Made by a program: the position numbers and the translations under genes
From: Cyclobacteriaceae bacterium
GTDB taxonomy: Bacteria > Bacteroidota > Bacteroidia > Cytophagales > Cyclobacteriaceae
Reading direction: 5' to 3'
DNA: 64,000 bases
Assembly: GCA_026003355.1 (NCBI GenBank)
Contig: BPHC01000002.1
Span: 310,001 to 374,000 of the forward strand
The notes under the pieces: model-generated
What the model was told of the DNA's origin: nothing
Databases searched by the model: none
What the model saw: the letters and a program-made list of their open reading frames with translations, nothing else
Shown here: positions 17,977-27,234 of the stretch, piece by piece
Layout: the number at the start of each line of letters is the position of its first letter
Position numbering within the stretch: position 1 is the first letter of the stretch

Positions 17977-18567
17977 ATGTTTACCGGTATTGTTGAGGCA
18001 TTGGGTAAAATTGTCGAAATACGTGCCGAAGGCAGTAACAGGCACTTTGCGGTAAATAGCCGGCTGGGGCCCGCTTTGCATGCTGACCAGAGTGTAGCCC
18101 ATAATGGCGTGTGCCTTACCATAACGCAGGTTGAAGGCGAAGTACACTGGGTAACAGCAGTTGCCGAAACCCTCAGGCGGTCGGCATTGGCACAGCTAAA
18201 GGTTGGCGACCTGGTAAACCTGGAGCGAAGCATGCCGGCCAACGGGCGGCTGGACGGACATATTGTACAGGGACATGTGGACCAAACCGGATTGTGCCGG
18301 TCGGTTAAAGAGGCAGAAGGCAGCTGGTTGTTTGAATTTTCATACGATCCGGCACCCGCGGCCATACTGGTAGAAAAGGGAAGTATTTGCGTAAACGGCG
18401 TAAGTCTTACCTGCTTTAATGTTTTGCCCGGTTCCTTTTGCGTGGCTGTTATTCCATACACCTATGCCCATACCACATTTCAGTTTTTACAACCCGGGCA
18501 TGTGGTAAACCTGGAATTTGATATTATCGGAAAATACGTGCAACGCCTGGTGCAACCCTATAGCTAA
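17977..18567 (+). CDS. ribE: Riboflavin synthase alpha subunit
   Basis: 196 residues. Catalyses dismutation of two lumazine molecules into riboflavin. The N-terminal MFTGIVEALG signature and two lumazine-binding repeats are visible, with NGVCLTI in the first and NGVSLTCF in the second, plus GHVDQTG. Standard length. It starts one base after the M20 amidohydrolase stop. No FMN riboswitch is seen upstream of the operon in the 177 bases before 16329. Confidence 0.95.
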   Translation: MFTGIVEALGKIVEIRAEGSNRHFAVNSRLGPALHADQSVAHNGVCLTITQVEGEVHWVTAVAETLRRSALAQLKVGDLVNLERSMPANGRLDGHIVQGHVDQTGLCRSVKEAEGSWLFEFSYDPAPAAILVEKGSICVNGVSLTCFNVLPGSFCVAVIPYTYAHTTFQFLQPGHVVNLEFDIIGKYVQRLVQPYS

Positions 18568-18588
18568 AGCCCGCATCTCTATAGCAGT

Positions 18589-19326
18589 ATGCAGCCTAAA
18601 CTTCTTATTTCCTGTTTTTTTGCCTGTTTGTGCTGGGGTAGCCTGCCGGGGCAAACCATAACGCCGGCAAGAAACCTTCCTGACAACATTACTTCCGTTA
18701 CAGTATTTGGTCCTTTTCGTTTAACTATTATACCGGCCGGGGAGAACAGGGTTGCGTTTGATTATGGCACTGTTCATCCTGATGATGTAATTGCTGAAGC
18801 GGAAAAAGGCATACTTATACTGAAGCTGCGCAATCGCAAATACCTGGATGATCTTAAAGAAGACCGCCCGGCCCATTATGTTAAAGTAAGGTTATACATC
18901 AAAGACCTTGAAGAAATTAAAGCCCGTGCAGGTGCTGTTGTCCGGAATGAACCGGAAATGTTTCTGAAATCCAGAAATCTTTTAATAGAAAGTGAGATGG
19001 GTGCCGATGTGCGCCTGCAGTTGCTGGCGAAAAACCTCTATGTTCGCTGCAGTATGGGTTCCAATACTTCGCTTTCAGGAAAGACAACATTGCTTGAGAT
19101 AAAAGCAGGCATGGGCGCAATTTTAAATGCCCGCAACCTCGTTAGCGAAGTTTGTAAGGCAAGGGCCTCAACCGGTGCTGAGCTGGATGTACATGCACGC
19201 GGAAGCCTGGATGTAGATGCTTCGATGGGAGCGGTGGTGTACTATTCCGGTAATCCGAGGCTAACCGATACCACCCTGCTGTTCGGAGCAGAAATTGTAA
19301 AACATAAATCAAATTCAATAAACTGA
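18589..19326 (+). CDS. GIN-domain (DUF2807) exported protein
   Basis: 245 residues. Signal peptide ends near LPGQT. The body is a repetitive beta-structure typical of the putative auto-transporter adhesin head (DUF2807): ITSVTVFGPFRLTIIPAG, then IKDLEEIKARAGAVV and repeated MGA/AGA motifs (EMGADV, GMGAIL, STGAEL, SMGAVV). Such proteins are abundant in Bacteroidota; the function is unknown. It lies 21 bases after ribE and probably ends that transcript. Confidence 0.85.
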   Translation: MQPKLLISCFFACLCWGSLPGQTITPARNLPDNITSVTVFGPFRLTIIPAGENRVAFDYGTVHPDDVIAEAEKGILILKLRNRKYLDDLKEDRPAHYVKVRLYIKDLEEIKARAGAVVRNEPEMFLKSRNLLIESEMGADVRLQLLAKNLYVRCSMGSNTSLSGKTTLLEIKAGMGAILNARNLVSEVCKARASTGAELDVHARGSLDVDASMGAVVYYSGNPRLTDTTLLFGAEIVKHKSNSIN

Positions 19327-19359
19327 GCAGGCCATAACACGCGAATACATCCTTGAATC

Positions 19360-19944
19360 CTATCCTTTAACAGGTTCATCTTCCGTTAAGCGGGTAAGCC
19401 GGGACTTCAGGAAATGGTAAACGGTGGTGGCACATAGTAATCCTGTTACGGCTCCAACCAGTATGTCGCCCGGGTAATGTACACCCAGATACAGGCGCGT
19501 GTAGCTCATAAACAGCGCCCATGCAAACAGCCAGGCCGTTTGCGGAAAAAATTTGTGAAACAGCAACCACAGCAGAAGTGCTACGCCAAAACTGTTGGCT
19601 GCATGGCTGGAGGCAAAACCATATAACCCTCCGGTATAACCATCAACCAGGTGCAGTTTACCGGCTAGCTCGGGATTATGCGAAGGGCGCAGCCGGGCAA
19701 AGTAGGGTTTCATCCATCCGCTGGTAATCCGGTCGGTAAGGGTAAGGGTTACAGCTACCGCAAGCAGGGGTATCCAAAATCTTTTCTTATACACTTTAAT
19801 AACGGCATACAATAGTAGCAGGTACAAAGGCAACCATACAAGGGTTTTGGTTAGCAGCAACATAACAGGGTCCAGCCAGGGGGCATGCCATTTATTAATG
19901 GCCAATAACAGTTCCTGGTCAGCCTCGAGCAGTTTACGGAGCAT
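19360..19944 (-). CDS. PAP2-superfamily membrane phosphatase
   Basis: 194 residues with several membrane segments. The three-part phosphatase signature is present: KPYFARLRP, GFASSHAANSFG (in place of PSGH) and SYTRLYLGVHYPGD with the catalytic His. The family includes undecaprenyl-pyrophosphate and phosphatidylglycerophosphate phosphatases. It is divergent from ctlX with a 40-base gap and convergent with the GIN-domain gene. Substrate not deducible from sequence. Confidence 0.92.
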   Translation of the reverse strand: MLRKLLEADQELLLAINKWHAPWLDPVMLLLTKTLVWLPLYLLLLYAVIKVYKKRFWIPLLAVAVTLTLTDRITSGWMKPYFARLRPSHNPELAGKLHLVDGYTGGLYGFASSHAANSFGVALLLWLLFHKFFPQTAWLFAWALFMSYTRLYLGVHYPGDILVGAVTGLLCATTVYHFLKSRLTRLTEDEPVKG

Positions 19945-19984
19945 TTAAGTTTTTTAAGGTAAAATTAGCCTTAATTTCAGGCCG

Positions 19985-20929
19985 ATGGTAAATAAACAAC
20001 AAAATCAGGCACCCCGTGCGATTTTTATGGTTCGTCCGGTGGCATTTGGTTTTAACCCTGATACAGCGCATACCAATGCTTATCAGCACAGGCCCGTGGA
20101 GCCGGCATTGCAGATAAGCCAGCGCGCTGTTGAAGAATTTGACCGAATGGTTGATTTGCTGCAGGCGCATGATGTGCAGGTACATGTATTTAACGATACA
20201 CCCGAGCCGCCAAAACCCGATGCGGTGTTTCCGAACAACTGGCTTTCATTTCATGATAACGGTACCGTTGTGTTATACCCCATGCAAGCCCATTCGCGAA
20301 GGGCTGAACGAAGGCCTGATTGGATTGCAGAACTGGAGCGGTTTTACCAGATTAACCGGGTTCTGGACTTATCGCATTATGAGCATGAAGGCATGTATCT
20401 GGAGGGTACCGGCAGCCTTGTTTTTGACTATGCCCACCGCGTGGCCTATGCTGCCCGGTCGCCACGTACGCACGAAGAACTTGTACATAAGTTGTGCGAT
20501 AATCTGGAGTTTGAGCCTGTAATTTTCGATGCTTTCGATGAATCGGGCATGCCGGTATATCATACCAACGTAATATTAGCTATAACAAGCCGGCTGGTGC
20601 TTATTTGTCTGGACGCTATACCGCAGTATGGGGGGCAGGATGCTTTGCTTGACCGATTTCGGGTTAGCGGCCGAAAAATTGTAGCCATTAGTCATGCACA
20701 GGTTCGGGCGTTTGCCGGCAACATGATGGAAGTGCAAACCCGGCAGGGACAAACCCTGCTGGTGATGTCGGGTTCGGCTTATCGTGCATTATTGCCCGGA
20801 CAGCTCGATGCCATTACGCAGCATACCGATATGCTGGTAGTTGATGTTCCCACCATTGAGCGGTATGGCGGGGGAAGTGTACGCTGCATGATGGCCGGGA
20901 TTTTTAATTGCCGACTAACAGGGGTTTAA
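19985..20929 (+). CDS. ctlX: Citrulline utilization hydrolase CtlX-type (amidinotransferase fold)
   Basis: 314 residues. The guanidino-modifying fold is shown by MVRPVAFGFNPDTA, PDAVFPNNWLSFH (substrate Asp region), MYLEGTGSLVFD, VYHTNVILAI (catalytic His) and GGGSVRCMMAGIF near the C-terminus (catalytic Cys). CtlX-group proteins are related to arginine deiminase and hydrolyse citrulline-like substrates. Its last 26 bases overlap the 3' end of the histidine kinase gene on the other strand. Confidence 0.88.
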   Translation: MVNKQQNQAPRAIFMVRPVAFGFNPDTAHTNAYQHRPVEPALQISQRAVEEFDRMVDLLQAHDVQVHVFNDTPEPPKPDAVFPNNWLSFHDNGTVVLYPMQAHSRRAERRPDWIAELERFYQINRVLDLSHYEHEGMYLEGTGSLVFDYAHRVAYAARSPRTHEELVHKLCDNLEFEPVIFDAFDESGMPVYHTNVILAITSRLVLICLDAIPQYGGQDALLDRFRVSGRKIVAISHAQVRAFAGNMMEVQTRQGQTLLVMSGSAYRALLPGQLDAITQHTDMLVVDVPTIERYGGGSVRCMMAGIFNCRLTGV

Positions 20930-22871
20930 CGTTTATAAGCGATTCAATCCAGTTTTCAGCTTCGGTTCGGTTGGTAAACAACGCAATAGTTAAGCCCAGG
21001 TGTTGAACGGCTTTTTCTATGTTCGAGACATACCCCGGATTATTAAGGGGATCGTAAATCACGGCTATGTGTGTAAGCCCAAGCTGCCGGGCCTGAGGCA
21101 GTATGGTTTTGGCCATCCAGTTGAAATCTTCAGCTGAAACCTCACCCTGATTCCGAAGGTCGCTAATCCAGAAGGAAGTATGATACAACCGTAATACATT
21201 AATGGCCTGCGTAAACAGATCGCGGTATCCCTGGCTGGTAAGCCTTTTTTTCCAAGTTATTCCGCTGGCGTTCAGCGGTGCATGGAAGTAGAGCGTTCCA
21301 CTTTCGGAATCGGTGCAAATCTGGCCGGCCACGTTGCGGGGTTTATTGAAGTACAAGGTAAAACAAGTGCCGGCGTTAAGGCGGCTTTCCACATTAACCG
21401 AGCCCTCCATGAGCTCCATTTGTGTTTTAACCAGGTATAGCCCCAATCCCCTGCCTTCGGTGTGGGTGTGAAAGCGCTTGTACATGCCAAATAAATTCTT
21501 TCCAAATTCCTGCAGATTAATACCCAGGCCGTTGTCCTTAACTTTTACCGCCACCGTGTTGCCTTCGAGAGCTGATGACAGGGCAATGGTAAGCACCCGG
21601 TTTGGAGAACGATATTTAACCGCGTTACTGATAAGGTTAAATAGGATGCTGTTTACCATGGGGCGAATGGCATACACATAAGGCGCTTTTTCAAAGTCGG
21701 TAGTTATTTGTGCATCGGCAGGGATAGCCTCTTTAAGTACCAGCAGTACGCGCGAGACTTCGTCTATGAGATAAACCTTTTCTTTAATTCTGTACACCTC
21801 ATTCCTTATGTCGACAATTTTGTTCATGTCGCGTATAACATCGTCCAGTTCTGCAGTCGATTCGCTTAGGAGCTTCATATACTGCTTTTGTTCATCGTTC
21901 ATCAGGGCACCGGTTCTTGCCAGAAGGTTGGCAAGGCCAATAACCCGGGCTACGGGTGCACGCAGGTTGTGCGACAGGGTGTAGGAAAACTGCCGGAGTT
22001 CGCTGTTGGTTTTGACCAATTCAGTGTTTGTGTGGATTAACTCCTGTTGCTTCAGGACTACCTGTTTTTCGAGATTTTCATTGTATAAGCTTAGCTCTTC
22101 TTTTTGCTTTTCAATTACCCGTCGGGCCTCTTCCAGTTTTTCCTGGTTGGCACGAAGTTCTTCGGTATTGGCGTGCAGTTCTTCGTTCAAAGCTTTTTGT
22201 TCGGCCAGGGCTTCGGCCAGTTCTTTGTTGGCCGCTTCCAGCGATTTAAGCAGGTGTTCATTCTCTGCCTCCGACTGGTCGGTGTGCCGCTTCATAATTA
22301 AAGCAGACGAGGTAATGGTTATGTACATCAGCGTGAAAACCAAGTTATAGTACACAAACCTTTCGGTATCTGAATACAACGTTACCTCTCTTCCTGACAG
22401 CAGAAGTAAGAAATCGTAACCCAGAACAGATAGTGCACCCATGCCCAGAGAAACAGCCAGCCACTTTTTTTCGCGCAGCGTATCGAACACCATTACCGGA
22501 ACAATGCAGGTAGCCACGGCCAGAAGCCGCGGAACAAAATAGGAGGGTGTATAAACAATAGGACTGTTCTGGCCGGATTGGATAATAAGCCACACAATAA
22601 AAACCGGTACAAAACAACCCGCCAGCACGCGCGCCAGGATGTGATACCCCGCCACCTGAAGCAAAGGGATGATAAGATATACCGGAAGCGCCAGCATAAG
22701 TTTAATAACGCCAGGGGTAAGGCCGCTCAGTATAATGATGTAGCCTATAAAAACCAGCGTTACTGCAAACAGGATTAGCGCCAAGTAATTGGTAATTTTT
22801 ATGCTTCGGTGCAGGTGTTTTCCGGCCCTGTTAGCCCCCACTTCCGAATACCGCCTCAATAGGGTTAACAT
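20904..22871 (-). CDS. Membrane sensor histidine kinase with C-terminal STAS/SpoIIAA-like domain
   Basis: 655 residues. About six membrane spans in the first 200 residues, then a long coiled coil (about 205-290) of E/L/K heptads, an H-box FSYTLSHNLRAPVARV with phospho-acceptor His near residue 300, an N-box NLISNAVKYRS, and G-boxes DNGLGI and GRGLGLYLVK. After the kinase core about 125 residues remain, with HTSFWISDLRNQG and HIAVIYDP, resembling Bacteroidota STAS-like modules. No response regulator gene is adjacent, so it is an orphan kinase. A good TAnnTTTG box sits eight bases upstream of the start. Confidence 0.9.
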   Translation of the reverse strand: MLTLLRRYSEVGANRAGKHLHRSIKITNYLALILFAVTLVFIGYIIILSGLTPGVIKLMLALPVYLIIPLLQVAGYHILARVLAGCFVPVFIVWLIIQSGQNSPIVYTPSYFVPRLLAVATCIVPVMVFDTLREKKWLAVSLGMGALSVLGYDFLLLLSGREVTLYSDTERFVYYNLVFTLMYITITSSALIMKRHTDQSEAENEHLLKSLEAANKELAEALAEQKALNEELHANTEELRANQEKLEEARRVIEKQKEELSLYNENLEKQVVLKQQELIHTNTELVKTNSELRQFSYTLSHNLRAPVARVIGLANLLARTGALMNDEQKQYMKLLSESTAELDDVIRDMNKIVDIRNEVYRIKEKVYLIDEVSRVLLVLKEAIPADAQITTDFEKAPYVYAIRPMVNSILFNLISNAVKYRSPNRVLTIALSSALEGNTVAVKVKDNGLGINLQEFGKNLFGMYKRFHTHTEGRGLGLYLVKTQMELMEGSVNVESRLNAGTCFTLYFNKPRNVAGQICTDSESGTLYFHAPLNASGITWKKRLTSQGYRDLFTQAINVLRLYHTSFWISDLRNQGEVSAEDFNWMAKTILPQARQLGLTHIAVIYDPLNNPGYVSNIEKAVQHLGLTIALFTNRTEAENWIESLINVKPLLVGN

Positions 22872-22878
22872 AACGTTG

Positions 22879-22886
22879 CAAATTTA
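22879..22886 (-). promoter_or_regulatory. Candidate Bacteroidota -7 promoter box for the histidine kinase gene
   Basis: TAAATTTG on the minus strand matches TAnnTTTG exactly and ends eight bases before the kinase ATG, implying a very short or absent 5' leader. No strong -33 TTTG was found. Confidence 0.4.
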
Positions 22887-22943
22887 GGTGTTTTTACGGC
22901 TTTAGCGATTAGTTGTAAATTAAGGCTTCAAACAACCTTGACT

Positions 22944-24428
22944 ATGAAAAAATATGACCTTGCTGTTATCGGTGCCGGGCCCTCAGGCTATGCTGCGGCC
23001 ATGCGGGCGCTGGATTTCCGGAAGAAAGTATTACTGATTGAACGCAACCGGCTGGGAGGCGCCGGTGTTACCAACGGGGCACTTTCGTCAAAAACCTGGT
23101 GGGAGCTATCGCGCGAGGCAGCCAGCTTTCGCAAAAACCTTAGGCGGTACAATATTCAGGTGCCTGAAATTTCATGGAAGGAAATACAGGCCGAAGTCCG
23201 GAAGGCTGTTGCCGAGCGCAAACACCTGCTGGAAGAGCACATGGAGCTTATCCGGCAATCGGATACAGGAAAATACCTCACGTTTAAGGAGGGCAAAGCA
23301 CGCCTTATAGACGATCATGAAATTGAGATTACAAACGGGAGCAACCGCGAAGTGGTACGGGCCGATTACATTATTCTGGCCACCGGAAGCCGGCCCCGTT
23401 ACCTGCCCGAACTGCCGATAGACGAAAAAATTGTAATGACCAGCGATGGCATTGAGAACATGGACGACTTTCCGGAAAGCATGGTTATTGTAGGTGCCGG
23501 GGTAATTGGCTGCGAGTACGCTACCATTTTTTCCGGATTTGGCAAAACGAAGGTTAACCTGATTGACAAGGGTTCGCGCATTTTGCCCTTTGAAGATGAA
23601 GATGTGGTGCGGGTAATTGAACGCAACATGGAAAACAACGGAGTGCTTATTCACCGCAATTCGCACCTGGTGCGCATGGAAATAAAACACGGCCGTGTTG
23701 AGTACGAGCTGGAATATACCGATGGGTCGCGCGAGATTTTTAACGTAGAGAAGGCGCTGGTGTCGGTAGGCCGTACGCCCAACTACGAAGATTTATGGGA
23801 TGAAACAAAAGTGGATATTCACATTTCTAAACGGGGCATTGAAGACAACGACACGCAGACCAATATTCCGCACATTTTTGCCGTTGGCGATATTACGGCT
23901 GACATTTCGCTGGTAAACGTAGGCGAGCTGGAAGGCCGGTATGCCGTTGAAAAGATTTTCGGAAACCCGAGGCGCAGGCTTATATATGAAAATATAAGCA
24001 CCATTATGTTTTTGAATCCCGAAGTAGCCGGTGTAGGACTTAACGAGGTGCAGGCACGCGAAAAGGGAATTGATTATAAAGTGGCCACTGTGGATTACAG
24101 TTGTATTCCCCGCGCCATTGCCAAACGCAACACCCAGGGCTTTATCAAACTGCTGGTTACGCATGACGATGAAATGAAAATTCTGGGCATGAAGGTAGTG
24201 GGCAATCATGCATCCAGTGCCATACAGGCTGTGGCTTTGCTCATTTCCATGAACAAGGGAATTGAAGAGCTGGCCGAGTGCGTGCATCCGCATCCTTCCA
24301 TTACCGAAGGTATTCAGGAATGTGTGCGTATGCTGCTGGGTAAATCATTGTTTAAACCTTCGGCCCTTACCAACCGGTTGTCGTGCCGCACCTGCTCCAG
24401 CGGTGTATATCATGATGTGATATTCTGA
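22944..24428 (+). CDS. SthA-like FAD/NAD(P) pyridine nucleotide oxidoreductase lacking the CxxxxC redox pair
   Basis: 494 residues from the ATG at 22944. Class I flavin disulfide reductase fold: VIGAGPSGYAAA (FAD), ILATGSRPRYLP, VIVGAGVIGCEYATIF (second Rossmann), FAVGDIT, and the C-terminal dimer motif HPHPSITEG. Where lipoamide dehydrogenase has GGTCLNxGCIPSK, this protein reads GGAGVTNGALSSK, so both redox cysteines are missing. E. coli soluble transhydrogenase SthA also lacks the full pair, making NAD(P) transhydrogenase activity the closest guess. A C-terminal CRTC is present, which is unusual. Confidence 0.85.
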   Translation: MKKYDLAVIGAGPSGYAAAMRALDFRKKVLLIERNRLGGAGVTNGALSSKTWWELSREAASFRKNLRRYNIQVPEISWKEIQAEVRKAVAERKHLLEEHMELIRQSDTGKYLTFKEGKARLIDDHEIEITNGSNREVVRADYIILATGSRPRYLPELPIDEKIVMTSDGIENMDDFPESMVIVGAGVIGCEYATIFSGFGKTKVNLIDKGSRILPFEDEDVVRVIERNMENNGVLIHRNSHLVRMEIKHGRVEYELEYTDGSREIFNVEKALVSVGRTPNYEDLWDETKVDIHISKRGIEDNDTQTNIPHIFAVGDITADISLVNVGELEGRYAVEKIFGNPRRRLIYENISTIMFLNPEVAGVGLNEVQAREKGIDYKVATVDYSCIPRAIAKRNTQGFIKLLVTHDDEMKILGMKVVGNHASSAIQAVALLISMNKGIEELAECVHPHPSITEGIQECVRMLLGKSLFKPSALTNRLSCRTCSSGVYHDVIF

Positions 24429-24440
24429 CTGGGCAGAAGG

Positions 24441-25130
24441 TTAGTAATAAACGGCTATTTCCGATAGTTTTTTGCGCGTAAGGTCTGGTACATAGGTTTC
24501 TTCGGCAGCATACCCCACGGGTATAAGCAGAAACGGTCGTTCGTTTTCAGGGCGCTTAAGAATTGCGGTAAGAAAATTCATCGGATTGGGCGTATGCGTA
24601 AGGGCTACGAGGCCGGCATGGTGAATAGCTGCCAGCAGGAAGCCGCAGGCAAGTCCTGTCGATTCGCTTACATAATAGTTATTGCTTTTGGAGCCATCGT
24701 CATTAAGCTCATACAACCGCCTGAATACCACAATGAGGCAGGGGGCCGTTTCCAGGAAGGGTTTATGCCAATCGGTTTGCAAAGGCTTAATTGCGTTAAG
24801 CCACTCTTCGCTCATCCGGCTGGTATAACTTCTATACTCTTCTTCTTCGGCAGCCTTTCGGATTTCTTTTTTAATTCCGGCATCCTCGACCACACAAAAA
24901 GTCCAGGGTTGTTTATGGGCTCCGCTCGGTGCCGTTGAGGCTGTGAGGATAAGGTTGTTGATAACTTCACGCGGTATGGGTTTGTCCGAAAAGTCGCGCA
25001 CACTTCTTCGCTGGTTCATGAACTCATAGAATGCAGCGCTTCTGCTTATTAATTCCTTACTGGCATATTGCGGGCACGTATACCGCACGAAAGGAAAACC
25101 GTTAATCAACCGGGTCTCTGGATTTTTCAT
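24441..25130 (-). CDS. Nitroreductase-fold flavoprotein, iodotyrosine-deiodinase-like
   Basis: 229 residues. FMN-binding nitroreductase signatures: RRSVRDFSDKPIP near 41, ASTAPSGAHKQPWTF near 64 and LIPVGYAAEETYVPDL at the C-terminus. These blocks resemble mammalian iodotyrosine deiodinase more than generic NfsA/NfsB types. The deiodinase substrate triad aligns as Glu98, Tyr102 and Lys123 with the same spacing as in the animal enzyme. Bacterial members can reductively dehalogenate halotyrosines in vitro; the natural role is unclear. It lies 34 bases downstream of hisIE and may ride on the his transcript. Confidence 0.85.
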   Translation of the reverse strand: MKNPETRLINGFPFVRYTCPQYASKELISRSAAFYEFMNQRRSVRDFSDKPIPREVINNLILTASTAPSGAHKQPWTFCVVEDAGIKKEIRKAAEEEEYRSYTSRMSEEWLNAIKPLQTDWHKPFLETAPCLIVVFRRLYELNDDGSKSNNYYVSESTGLACGFLLAAIHHAGLVALTHTPNPMNFLTAILKRPENERPFLLIPVGYAAEETYVPDLTRKKLSEIAVYY

Positions 25131-25164
25131 GCCTGAATATATACATTGATGAGATAAAAAGCTG

Positions 25165-25752
25165 CTACCGGTGCCGTTCTTTCAAAATATGCTCTACCTC
25201 AGCAAGACCTTTGTTGCGGGCGGCAAGCAGTATCAGAAGGTGATATACCAGATCGGCTGCTTCATTTAAAAAGGCTTTGTCGTCAGCCTCTTTCGAGGCA
25301 ATAACCAGTTCAATGGCTTCTTCGCCTACTTTCTGGGCTATGCGGTTAATGCCCTGCCTGAAAAGCGAGGAGGTGTAAGACGCCTCCTTCGGATTGTCTC
25401 TTCGCTGAACAATAATTTCTTCCAGCTGGCTGAGCATGGGTTTGGTATTTTTTTCGCCAAAGCATGTATCGGTGCCCTTGTGGCAAACCGGTCCTGCAGG
25501 TCTTACTTTAATCAATATTGTATCCTTATCGCAATCGGTTTTCATATCGACCCATTCCAGAAAATTGCCCGAGGTTTCGCCTTTGGTCCATAGTCGTTTT
25601 TTTGACCGGCTGTAAAAGGTTACTATTTTTTCAGCACGTGTTTTGCGGTAGGCTTCTTCGTTCATGTAGCCCAGCATCAGTACGTTGCCGGTCTGAACAT
25701 CCTGAACAATGCAGGGCAGGAGGGTATCGGGGTTTTTGAAAGCTACATTCAT
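25165..25752 (-). CDS. hisIE: Bifunctional phosphoribosyl-AMP cyclohydrolase / phosphoribosyl-ATP pyrophosphatase
   Basis: 195 residues; histidine pathway steps 2 and 3. The N-terminal HisI domain shows [30 protein letters not shown] and [14 protein letters not shown] with the metal and Zn ligands. The C-terminal HisE domain shows [12 protein letters not shown] and [13 protein letters not shown]. The start overlaps the hisF stop by four bases. Last his gene of the operon. Confidence 0.97.
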   Translation of the reverse strand: MNVAFKNPDTLLPCIVQDVQTGNVLMLGYMNEEAYRKTRAEKIVTFYSRSKKRLWTKGETSGNFLEWVDMKTDCDKDTILIKVRPAGPVCHKGTDTCFGEKNTKPMLSQLEEIIVQRRDNPKEASYTSSLFRQGINRIAQKVGEEAIELVIASKEADDKAFLNEAADLVYHLLILLAARNKGLAEVEHILKERHR

Positions 25753-26504
25753 AATCGAACGGGTATGTTATGCTGACTTAAAAATTTTTTTAATTCCGGG
25801 ATTTTTATTTTTCCGAAATGAAAAGTGCTGGCTGCGAGGGCGGCATCGGCCCGGCCCAGTACAAAAGCATCGAGAAAATGGCCAGGTACACCGGCACCGC
25901 CCGAAGCGATAACCGGTATATGCAACAGGGTATTCAACTTAAGAAGAGCATCAACGGCAAACCCCTGTTGTGTACCATCATGGTCCATGCTGGTAAACAG
26001 AATTTCACCGGCACCCAGTTCAGCGACCTGGCGCGCCCAGCTATAAAGCTTTTTGCCGGCAGGCCGGCTGCCTCCGTGGGTGTGTACTACCCAGGTGTTA
26101 TTTATTTTGCGGGCATCAATAGCTACCACCACGCACTGCGAGCCAAAGGCTTTTGCGAGCTCTTCAATAAGGCCTGGGTTTAGAACGGCAGCGGTATTAA
26201 TGGTTACTTTATCTGCGCCGGCTTCGAGCAGGGGGGCTACGTCATTTGCCGATTTAATTCCTCCGCCAACGGTAAACGGGATGTTAACCACATGGGCTAC
26301 CTCACGCACCCATTGTGCCATGGTTTTGCGATCTTCCTGCGAGGCCGATATATCGAGAAACACCAGCTCATCAGCTCCCTGTTCGGCATAGGTGGCGGCC
26401 ATTTCAACGGGGTCGCCGGCATCGCGCAGGTTAATGAAGTTGATGCCCTTTACGGTGCGGCCGTTTTTTACATCGAGGCAGGGTATGATGCGTTTGGTAA
26501 GCAT
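25749..26504 (-). CDS. hisF: Imidazole glycerol phosphate synthase subunit HisF
   Basis: 251 residues, TIM-barrel cyclase subunit that uses ammonia delivered by HisH. Begins [20 protein letters not shown], with catalytic Asp in CLDV and later [16 protein letters not shown] and [11 protein letters not shown] phosphate-binding loops. Full length. The start meets the hisA stop with a one-base overlap. Confidence 0.98.
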   Translation of the reverse strand: MLTKRIIPCLDVKNGRTVKGINFINLRDAGDPVEMAATYAEQGADELVFLDISASQEDRKTMAQWVREVAHVVNIPFTVGGGIKSANDVAPLLEAGADKVTINTAAVLNPGLIEELAKAFGSQCVVVAIDARKINNTWVVHTHGGSRPAGKKLYSWARQVAELGAGEILFTSMDHDGTQQGFAVDALLKLNTLLHIPVIASGGAGVPGHFLDAFVLGRADAALAASTFHFGKIKIPELKKFLSQHNIPVRL

Positions 26505-27226
26505 TACAACAGGTTTTTGTTTTTCAGCTCTGCAGGCGTTATTTTTTTTTCATACAGCGCCTTGCCAATAATTACGCCCTCCAGTTTAAGATAATTCAGC
26601 TCAGCTACATCTTCAACGCTGCTTATGCCTCCGCTGGCTATTATGCCCAGGTTCGGAAATTTTGTTTTAAGCTTTTTGTATAGTAAAAGGTTGGGCCCCT
26701 TGAGCATGCCATCCCTGCTAATGTCGGTGCAGGTTACGTGGCGCAACCGGCCGAACCGGGCAATAAGGTCGTACACCAATATACCCGAATCTTCCTGCCA
26801 GCCGGCAATTTGCACTTTATCGTGGTGTACATCTGCGCTGAGAATAAAATTATCGGCTCCGTAAGTATTCATCCATTCAATAAAGGTTTCGGGCTGCTGC
26901 ACAGCCAGGCTGCCTATGTTAATGTATTCAACCCCCAGGCCCATAAGGCGCTCAATTTCGGCTGTGGTTTTAACGCCTCCGCCAAAGTCCATTTTCAAAG
27001 CTGTACTTGCGGCTATACGTTCAATAACCTGCCAGTTTATCACCTTTCCGTGCCGGGCTCCGTCCAGATCGACCAGGTGCAGGTACTCAAAGCCTTCATC
27101 TTCAAATTGTCGGGCTATCTTAACGGGGTCTTCGCTATATATGGTTACTTTTCCATAATTGCCCTGTACCAGGCGTACACATTTGCCCTTTATTAAATCA
27201 ATAGCGGGAATAATTTTCATTTTCAT
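26504..27226 (-). CDS. hisA: HisA: ProFAR isomerase
   Basis: 240 residues, TIM barrel catalysing the ProFAR-to-PRFAR Amadori rearrangement. [17 protein letters not shown] at the N-terminus, [21 protein letters not shown] (second catalytic Asp) and [12 protein letters not shown] are seen. An ATG two codons later is an equally good start. Eight bases separate it from hisH. Confidence 0.98.
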   Translation of the reverse strand: MKMKIIPAIDLIKGKCVRLVQGNYGKVTIYSEDPVKIARQFEDEGFEYLHLVDLDGARHGKVINWQVIERIAASTALKMDFGGGVKTTAEIERLMGLGVEYINIGSLAVQQPETFIEWMNTYGADNFILSADVHHDKVQIAGWQEDSGILVYDLIARFGRLRHVTCTDISRDGMLKGPNLLLYKKLKTKFPNLGIIASGGISSVEDVAELNYLKLEGVIIGKALYEKKITPAELKNKNLL

Positions 27227-27234
27227 CGCTACTG

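Noticed and set aside
17361-18461. 366-codon minus-strand open frame
   Set aside because: Lies antisense to the M20 amidohydrolase and ribE, both strongly supported; no motif.
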